From Elusimicrobia bacterium RIFOXYB2_FULL_49_7 (GTDB lineage: Bacteria > Fibrobacterota > OXYB2-FULL-49-7): a DNA stretch of 12,552 nt. Position numbers and translations under genes: made by a program. The stretch spans positions 13,293-25,844 of the forward strand of contig MGVN01000202.1 of the NCBI GenBank assembly GCA_001800515.1, read 5' to 3'. Shown here piece by piece: positions 7,486-12,552 of the stretch (positions within the stretch are counted from its first letter, which is position 1; every line of letters starts with the position of its first letter). The notes beneath the pieces were generated by a model. It was not told where the DNA came from. It did not search any database and saw nothing but the letters and a program-made list of their open reading frames with translations.

Positions 7486-7499
7486 TGACTCTGGAGTCA
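7486..7499. promoter_or_regulatory. Palindromic operator candidate overlapping the tetR ribosome binding site
   Basis: TGACTC-TG-GAGTCA has two perfect 6-base arms. It lies downstream of the candidate promoter and six bases before the tetR ATG at 7505. The GGAG at 7493-7496 is also the only good Shine-Dalgarno for tetR (8 bases before ATG). TetR proteins bind such palindromes near their own genes, so self-repression of the operon is likely. In RNA the arms could pair only weakly because the loop is tiny. Confidence 0.55.
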
Positions 7500-7504
7500 G
7501 AAGA

Positions 7505-8149
7505 ATGGATTTAAAGGAAATTCGAGAAGAAGCGGTCAGAGAAACAAAACGTACCCTCATTCTGGATGCGGCCATTCAGGTTTTTGCCGAAAAGGGCTAT
7601 CATGAGACCCGTTTAGAGGACATTGCCGCTAAAGCCGGTTTTTCCAAGGCGTCATTATACAATTATTACCCGGACAAAGAGAGCATCTTTTTTAACCTGG
7701 TTGTTCTCAAACATGAGGATTTATACAAGGTATTAAACGAGCGAATTGATCCGGCCGCGAGTATTCGGACAAAATTGGAGATTCTTTTCAATACAATCTT
7801 TGCTTTTTTTGGGGAACATTTTGCCATTATTCTGGCCATGAGCAGTCATGAATCGGATTGCCTCATTCATAACGGCGGTGTTGGACGGAAATTTCACAAG
7901 GAATTGATTCATGGATTTCAGGCCTGGGACGCAAAGGTCAAGTCCTATGTTTCGGAAATGCTGCGATTAGCGGAAGAACGGAATGAAATCTGCCTGGTCG
8001 CGCCGGCGCCGGTCGTATCAATGTATCTTCTTTCGCCTATCAGTTCGGTTCTTCGCTCTTGGAAATGGGCGGGGAAAATAGGCGATATACGGGAAACCGT
8101 TACACAATTGTGTGATATTCTTATGAACGGTCTTTCCTGCCGGAAATAA
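7505..8149 (+). CDS. TetR/AcrR family transcriptional regulator
   Basis: A DNA-binding repressor of 214 residues, probably controlling the efflux genes that follow. The N-terminal TetR domain is clear: helix 1 TLILDAAIQVFAEKGYHETR, then the helix-turn-helix LEDIAAKAGFSKASLYNYY (about 37-55) and the family's PDKESIFF. The C-terminal half, which would bind a ligand and form the dimer, is hydrophobic and variable as expected, so the inducer cannot be guessed. Only 29 bases separate it from the channel gene, and all efflux genes share its strand. This is therefore a co-transcribed rather than divergent regulator, with a palindrome over its own start region. The family is secure; the target is inferred from position. 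Confidence 0.93.
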   Translation: MDLKEIREEAVRETKRTLILDAAIQVFAEKGYHETRLEDIAAKAGFSKASLYNYYPDKESIFFNLVVLKHEDLYKVLNERIDPAASIRTKLEILFNTIFAFFGEHFAIILAMSSHESDCLIHNGGVGRKFHKELIHGFQAWDAKVKSYVSEMLRLAEERNEICLVAPAPVVSMYLLSPISSVLRSWKWAGKIGDIRETVTQLCDILMNGLSCRK

Positions 8150-8166
8150 TCCGACACGGAAACCGC

Positions 8167-8171
8167 GGAGG
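8167..8171 (+). promoter_or_regulatory. Shine-Dalgarno that decides the TolC-like start
   Basis: GGAGG lies 1 base before ATG 8173 but 7 bases before ATG 8179. The second spacing is the workable one, so 8179 is preferred. Confidence 0.75.
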
Positions 8172-8178
8172 CATGACT

Positions 8179-9579
8179 ATGAAGTTGAACGCCCTCTTCC
8201 TTATCGTCCTGACGGGCTTTGGAGGAAGCTCCCTTTCGGCCAGAACCTACACGCTGCCCGAACTGCTCCAGTTGGGTCTGGAGAATTCCAAGGAAGTCAA
8301 AATGGTTTTCGAAGAGCAGCGGAAGGTGGCTTCTCAGGTTTCTGAAGCTTATGGTAAGGCTCTGCCGTCCATTGATTTGACGGCTAATTACAGTTATGCC
8401 TTTGAACAGTACAGTGCGCTGGGTGGCGGCATGAGCGGCGGTTCCAGCGGTTCCATTGCGGATATTTTACACAGTGCTCATGTTGATACTGCTGCGCAAA
8501 GTGGATCCTATGTTTTAGCCAATGTTTTAGACAATTTGTTCGCCGGTTTTGCAGATATGACAAAAGATCAGACCGCTTCGCTGACCCTCTCCATTAACCA
8601 AGCCCTTTTTGCGCAGGGAAAAGTCGGCATCGGCCTGACAATTGCCAAGGTCTACCGGGAGGGATTGGAAGCGAAATATGCGAATGCGGTCCAAAGCGCC
8701 AAGGCGACAACGACCCGGTTGTTTTATGCGGCCCTTTTAGCGAAAAAACGGCAGGAAATACAACAGGAAAGTGTGACGCTGCGGGAAGAGGTGTTGCGCT
8801 TGTCGCGTATTCAGTTTGCAGTGGGTAAGGGGAGTGAATTGGACACCATTTCAGCCCGACTCGGTTATGAGAAGTCTTTGGTGGACAGACAGAATGCGGA
8901 GGACAGTCTTCATCTGACAGAGGACATATTGATGCAACGGATTGGTCTTCCTGCGGATCCGTCCTTCGATGTGACCGGGGAATTTATTATGGAACCTTAT
9001 CTGGTGGATTATGAAACTGCTCAGGAAAAGATGGAAAAACGGAATTATTCGCTTATTCAGCTAAAAAAGGGGTTGGAGGTCCAGAATCAACTTGTTAAAC
9101 TGGCCCGAAGCGACCATTACCCGATGATCTACTGCGGTGCCTCCCTGGGAAAAATCTCCCAATTCAACCAGGGGGATGCTATGGAATGGTATGATAATCA
9201 GAGCGTGTTTGTGGGCATGAAGATGAATCTGTTCAACGGTTTTACCATCTTCCAGAAAACCCGACAGGCACAGTCCGATAAGCGGTCCTATGAAGTCAAT
9301 CTGAGCCTGGTCCAAGACGGGCTGGACATCGGACTTAAGAACGCAGTTAACCAGTTGGATGTCAACCATAAACGGCTTGAGTCTTCAGTGACCCTGCTGA
9401 AACTGGCGGAAAAAGGATATGTGTTGGCAAAAAAAGCTTATGAGGTGGGATCCAAGACCCTGGTGGATTTGAATAATGCGGAAATCGACTGGAAGCAGGC
9501 GAAACTGGCTTTTCACGCCTCCCAATTCGGTTATCTCAGTGCGGTGATAGACGTCAAGTTATTGCTGGGTGAACTGTAA
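8179..9579 (+). CDS. TolC family outer-membrane efflux channel
   Basis: Trimeric outer-membrane channel and periplasmic tunnel that passes pump substrates out of the cell. From ATG 8179 the protein has 466 residues with a signal peptide: hydrophobic NALFLIVLTGFGGSSLSA, with likely cleavage after Ala20 or so, before RTYTLPELLQ. The TolC repeat pattern is seen twice: ALENS-like LGLENSKEVKM near 34, LPSIDLTANYSY near 62, SLTLSINQALF near 134, a long helical part around 155-245, then a second copy with NLFNGFTIFQKTRQAQ and a closing helix near DVKLLLGEL. Between the first pair of strands (residues about 78-130) lies a long Gly/Ser-rich then hydrophobic stretch, much longer than the usual short external loop. 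It is followed after 22 bases by the adaptor gene. TolC-type is secure; partner specificity is inferred. Confidence 0.92.
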   Translation: MKLNALFLIVLTGFGGSSLSARTYTLPELLQLGLENSKEVKMVFEEQRKVASQVSEAYGKALPSIDLTANYSYAFEQYSALGGGMSGGSSGSIADILHSAHVDTAAQSGSYVLANVLDNLFAGFADMTKDQTASLTLSINQALFAQGKVGIGLTIAKVYREGLEAKYANAVQSAKATTTRLFYAALLAKKRQEIQQESVTLREEVLRLSRIQFAVGKGSELDTISARLGYEKSLVDRQNAEDSLHLTEDILMQRIGLPADPSFDVTGEFIMEPYLVDYETAQEKMEKRNYSLIQLKKGLEVQNQLVKLARSDHYPMIYCGASLGKISQFNQGDAMEWYDNQSVFVGMKMNLFNGFTIFQKTRQAQSDKRSYEVNLSLVQDGLDIGLKNAVNQLDVNHKRLESSVTLLKLAEKGYVLAKKAYEVGSKTLVDLNNAEIDWKQAKLAFHASQFGYLSAVIDVKLLLGEL

Positions 9580-9587
9580 GGAAAATC

Positions 9588-9594
9588 AAAGGAG
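9588..9594 (+). promoter_or_regulatory. Shine-Dalgarno that decides the adaptor start
   Basis: AAAGGAG stands 7 bases before ATG 9602. An in-frame GTG at 9569 lacks such a site and overlaps the channel gene, so 9602 is preferred. Confidence 0.8.
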
Positions 9595-9601
9595 AAATCA
9601 T

Positions 9602-10654
9602 ATGAGGTTATTCGACATGAACCGGATGCGATGGACAACAGGCGCCCTTCTTATCCTGGGGCTTCTTTTAGCCGCTTGCGGTGGAAAAGGGAAAAAAGCG
9701 GCTGACCAGACTATTGAGGCGATCCGCAAGAATGAAGGGCTGCCGGTTCGGGTCGAACCGGTCCGGCGTATGGCACTCTCTGCCCTGGAGGCGGTTGGCG
9801 GAACCGTGGAAGGCTATGAACAGGCCACGGTGAACAGCATGGTGCCCGGCCGGATCACGGAAATCAAGGCTGATGTTGGGGCTCGGGTTAAGGCGGGTCA
9901 GGAGATTCTCCGTATTACGCCGGACGGGGCTTCCCAACTTGAGACCGCCAAGGCTCAGTTCGACATGGCAGCCAAATCCAAGGAACGGGTGGCGGCCATT
10001 GCCAAAGAAGGAGGTGTTTCACAAGAGGTTCAGGACCAGGTTGAAACAGGGTATATTGCTGCCACCGAAGCATATAAAGGGGCACGCAGCAGTGAAATCG
10101 TGACCGCGCCCTTTGACGGCGTGGTGACCCAGATATATCAGCCCGTGAACACTCAGTTTGATCGGAACAAACCTTTGTTGGATGTGGCGATACTCGATCG
10201 CGTCAGGATGCGGTTGAATGTCAGCGAGGCGATTATCGCCCGTTTCCACGAGGGACAGCGTGCCTTTGTGGTCACCACGGAAGGAGACACGGTCTTCGGC
10301 AAGGTGAGCTTGGTCTCCCTCACGGGTTCGGCTCTAAGCCATACCTTTACCGTAGAAACGGTTTTCTCCAATCCCGGGATGAAACTTAAGCCCGGCGCGT
10401 ATGTGACGGTCTATACGGCCGTGGAAAACCGTGCGACCGCCTTGTCTGTTCCCATGGAAGCTGTGGTAGCGGAAGGTGCTACCCATTCCGTTTGGGTAAT
10501 AGAAGGTGGAACGTCCCGCAAGGCGTTGATCCGACTTGGTATTCGAGGGGGAGAGCGATTTGAAGTTCTGGAGGGCCTTGCCGATGGAGCCGTCATTGTC
10601 GTGGCCGGTGGAAGCCTTCTCTCCGACGGGGCCAAGGTCAAAGTGGTGGAATAG
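9602..10654 (+). CDS. RND efflux periplasmic adaptor (membrane fusion lipoprotein)
   Basis: The adaptor bridges the RND pump to the outer-membrane channel in the periplasm. At 350 residues from ATG 9602, it has a lipoprotein signal with lipobox LAAC (Cys26), so it is probably lipid-anchored, as AcrA is. Next come the first lipoyl half (NSMVPGRITEIKADVGARVKAG), a short alpha hairpin (about residues 118-172), the second lipoyl half (EIVTAPFDGVVTQIYQPV), a beta-barrel domain (VRMRLNVSEAIIARFHEGQR to KLKPGAYVTVYTAVE) and a membrane-proximal domain (LSVPMEAVVAEGATHSVWVI to the C-terminus). The hairpin arms are about 25 residues each, roughly a heptad shorter than I expect. It sits between channel and pump genes, with 60 bases to the pump ATG. 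The family is secure. Confidence 0.94.
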   Translation: MRLFDMNRMRWTTGALLILGLLLAACGGKGKKAADQTIEAIRKNEGLPVRVEPVRRMALSALEAVGGTVEGYEQATVNSMVPGRITEIKADVGARVKAGQEILRITPDGASQLETAKAQFDMAAKSKERVAAIAKEGGVSQEVQDQVETGYIAATEAYKGARSSEIVTAPFDGVVTQIYQPVNTQFDRNKPLLDVAILDRVRMRLNVSEAIIARFHEGQRAFVVTTEGDTVFGKVSLVSLTGSALSHTFTVETVFSNPGMKLKPGAYVTVYTAVENRATALSVPMEAVVAEGATHSVWVIEGGTSRKALIRLGIRGGERFEVLEGLADGAVIVVAGGSLLSDGAKVKVVE

Positions 10655-10714
10655 GGAAGCGATGGTCTCATCCGTACAAGCTCTTTGCCCGGCAAATCAA
10701 GAAAAGGATAAGCT

Positions 10715-12552
10715 ATGACCCTCACAGGACTCAGTATCCGAAAACCGATCCTCATGATCATGTTGATTCTTGCGCTAGTGGTTTTTGGTATCGTTGGATT
10801 TTTGGCTTTGCCCATTGACCTCACGCCGAAAGTGGAATTGCCTTATGTGACGGTGCAGACGGTCTATGTGGGCGCGGGTCCCGAGGAGATAGAGACCTCG
10901 GTTTTAAAACCGGTGGAGGAGCAAATGACCACCATTGAAGGGGTCAAAAACATCACCTCCTACGGTATGGAAGGGGTGGGGTTCATTCTCATGGAATTCA
11001 ATCTTGAGGTGGATCCTGATTTGGCGGCCATTGACGTGAAGGACAAGGTCGACGCCATCCTGTACAAGCTGCCGAAAGACCTCCAGAAACCGGTGATTTC
11101 TAAATTCGATATGAACTCCCAACCTATTCTGGATTTGGCCGTATCAGGTCCTTTGCTGCCCGAAAAAATGCGTGAGGTGGCGGATAAGTTGGTCAAGGAA
11201 CGGCTGGTCCGAATACCCGGTGTGGCGGCCATCACGTTGACGGGCGGACGCGAGCGTGAAATTCACGTCAATCTCCACAAGGAGAAGATGGAGGGTTTGG
11301 GACTCTCCATTACGACCGTTGCGGGCCTTATTTCTGCTCAGACGGCCAATATTCCCGGAGGCCATGTCAGCGGAAACCGGACCGAATGGGCCATCCGTGT
11401 GGAAGGGCAATTCGAGAACCTGGATCAGATTGCCGCAATCAAGATACCCGTGGTTCAAACTGCGGGCGGTGGTGGACAGAACGGCGGCGGCAGTAGTTCG
11501 CCCGGCATGGCCTATCTGCCCCTTTCGGCGTTGGCCGATATCGAGGATGTGTATAAGGAGGTTCGTGAAGGGGCGCGTTTCAACCGGGAGAATTCCATCG
11601 GCCTCTCCATACAAAAACGGCCGGATGGAAATACGGTCGGCGTTTCGAACGCGGTTCTTGCTTCCATTGAAAAGATTGAGAAGGAGCTGCCGGCCGGTTG
11701 CCGTATTTTCATTGCCAGAGATGGCTCCAAATTCATCAAACAGTCTGTGAGCAACATGTATAGTAACGTGATTATCGGCATTCTGCTGACCGCTGCCATG
11801 CTGCTCTTTTTTCTCCATGATATACGGCTGACGATTATTGCGGCGATTAGCATTCCGGCGTCTCTTATCATCACCTTTATGGGTATGCAGATTTTCGGAT
11901 TCACCATCAATATGATGACCCTGATGGCTTTGGCCATCTCCGTGGGAACGCTGGTGACGAACGCCATTGTTGTCCTGGAAAACATCATCAAGCGGCGAGA
12001 CGAAGGTCTGCCCATTCTGGAGGCAGCGGAAAAGGGAACGAATGAAGTGGCTATTGCCGTGGTGGCTTCGGCCATGACCAATATCGCAGTTTTTGTGCCT
12101 ATTGCAAACATGTCCGGTATTACGGGCCAGTTTTTCAAACAGTTGGGGATCACGATTACCGTTGCGACGATTGCTTCCCTTTTTCTCTCCTTTACGCTGG
12201 CACCCATGATGGCCGCCAAGCTGCTTAAATCGAAGCGAAAAGAGGGGGAGGGTAAACGAGGATTTTATCTTTGGCTGGACAATCTTCTATTATCTTTTAA
12301 GGCCCGTTATTTGTCTCTGCTGCAGCCGGTGCTGACGCACCGGAAATCGACCTTGTTTGTGACCGTGCTCCTTTTTTTCGGTACGCTTTTTGGAGTCGGG
12401 CCCCGTATCGGATCGGAATTCTTTCCTCAAAGCGATCAGGGTATCATTGATGTCAATGTGGAGATGCCTCCGGGAACCGCTTTGACGGAAACGGACAAGG
12501 TGCTCCGGACTGTTGAGGAGCGGTTGTTCACCCTTCCGGAAGTGGTCACGGT
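10715..12552 (+). CDS. RND family inner-membrane efflux pump (AcrB/HAE1-like), 3' end cut
   Basis: Proton-driven multidrug-type exporter of the inner membrane. The frame is open from ATG 10715 (AGGA six bases upstream) to the right edge: 612 residues, about 60 percent of a usual 1,020-1,050. Residues about 11-31 form TM1 and are followed by PIDLTPKVELPYVTV, the usual start of the porter domain. TM2-TM4 fall near 349-424, ending NAIVVLENIIKRRDEG. At 415-416 the usual Asp-Asp of TM4 (AcrB D407-D408) is replaced by Thr-Asn (GTLVTNAIVV). A Gly/Ser-rich run of about 16 residues (250-265) interrupts the porter domain before YLPLSALADIED. The next segment, AVFVPIANMSGITGQFFKQ, and a later second-half start (RIGSEFFPQSDQGIIDV) are normal. 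It is the last gene seen in the tetR-channel-adaptor-pump operon. The family is certain; the substrate is unknown. Confidence 0.95.
   Translation, partial: MTLTGLSIRKPILMIMLILALVVFGIVGFLALPIDLTPKVELPYVTVQTVYVGAGPEEIETSVLKPVEEQMTTIEGVKNITSYGMEGVGFILMEFNLEVDPDLAAIDVKDKVDAILYKLPKDLQKPVISKFDMNSQPILDLAVSGPLLPEKMREVADKLVKERLVRIPGVAAITLTGGREREIHVNLHKEKMEGLGLSITTVAGLISAQTANIPGGHVSGNRTEWAIRVEGQFENLDQIAAIKIPVVQTAGGGGQNGGGSSSPGMAYLPLSALADIEDVYKEVREGARFNRENSIGLSIQKRPDGNTVGVSNAVLASIEKIEKELPAGCRIFIARDGSKFIKQSVSNMYSNVIIGILLTAAMLLFFLHDIRLTIIAAISIPASLIITFMGMQIFGFTINMMTLMALAISVGTLVTNAIVVLENIIKRRDEGLPILEAAEKGTNEVAIAVVASAMTNIAVFVPIANMSGITGQFFKQLGITITVATIASLFLSFTLAPMMAAKLLKSKRKEGEGKRGFYLWLDNLLLSFKARYLSLLQPVLTHRKSTLFVTVLLFFGTLFGVGPRIGSEFFPQSDQGIIDVNVEMPPGTALTETDKVLRTVEERLFTLPEVVT

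Noticed and set aside
11144..12219. Two overlapping minus-strand frames opposite the RND pump
   Set aside because: Both mirror conserved pump codons, which are confidently coding on the + strand.

Overview
The window reads as housekeeping chromosome from a Gram-negative bacterium of moderate G+C content. A TolC-type outer-membrane channel, a lipoprotein-type periplasmic adaptor and an RND inner-membrane pump show two membranes. I cannot fix the phylum from sequence alone. The order tRNA-Ser / small SRP RNA / dnaX / ybaB / recR and the style of the RND pump would suit Desulfobacterota, Fibrobacterota or a related uncultured lineage. All convincing genes lie on the + strand. There is no sign of phage, insertion sequence or CRISPR.

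Layout. (1) 2-2778: the 3' part of a glutamine-dependent NAD+ synthetase gene (nadE), cut by the left edge, overlapping by 4 bases a radical SAM gene of unknown function that starts with TTG. (2) 2779-3116: a short regulatory gap, then tRNA-Ser(GGA) and, 8 bases later, the small bacterial SRP RNA, which ends 21 bases before dnaX. (3) 3117-7404: a tight run of dnaX, ybaB, recR, pgpA and cinA, with gaps or overlaps of -4 to +30 bases, so probably one operon. It links clamp loading, recombinational repair, phosphatidylglycerol synthesis and nucleotide salvage. (4) 7405-12552: a 100-base promoter region with a palindrome, then tetR, a TolC-like channel, a membrane-fusion lipoprotein and an RND pump cut by the right edge. 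This is a self-contained, probably self-regulated tripartite efflux operon.

The most notable signal is inside dnaX. A run of 12 A residues sits at the end of the clamp-loader core region. A stop codon follows almost at once in both alternative frames, a Shine-Dalgarno-like stretch lies upstream and a short hairpin lies directly downstream. This is what one expects of a programmed slippage site making a short gamma-like subunit (about 382 residues) beside full-length tau (546). It combines the long A tract of the Thermus dnaX slippage site with the flanking elements of the E. coli frameshift site.

The second notable point is the RND pump. The usual adjacent aspartate pair of transmembrane helix 4, the core of the proton relay in AcrB, is replaced by Thr-Asn (residues 415-416). 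I found no wholly novel multi-gene system here; the other items are smaller oddities within known families.
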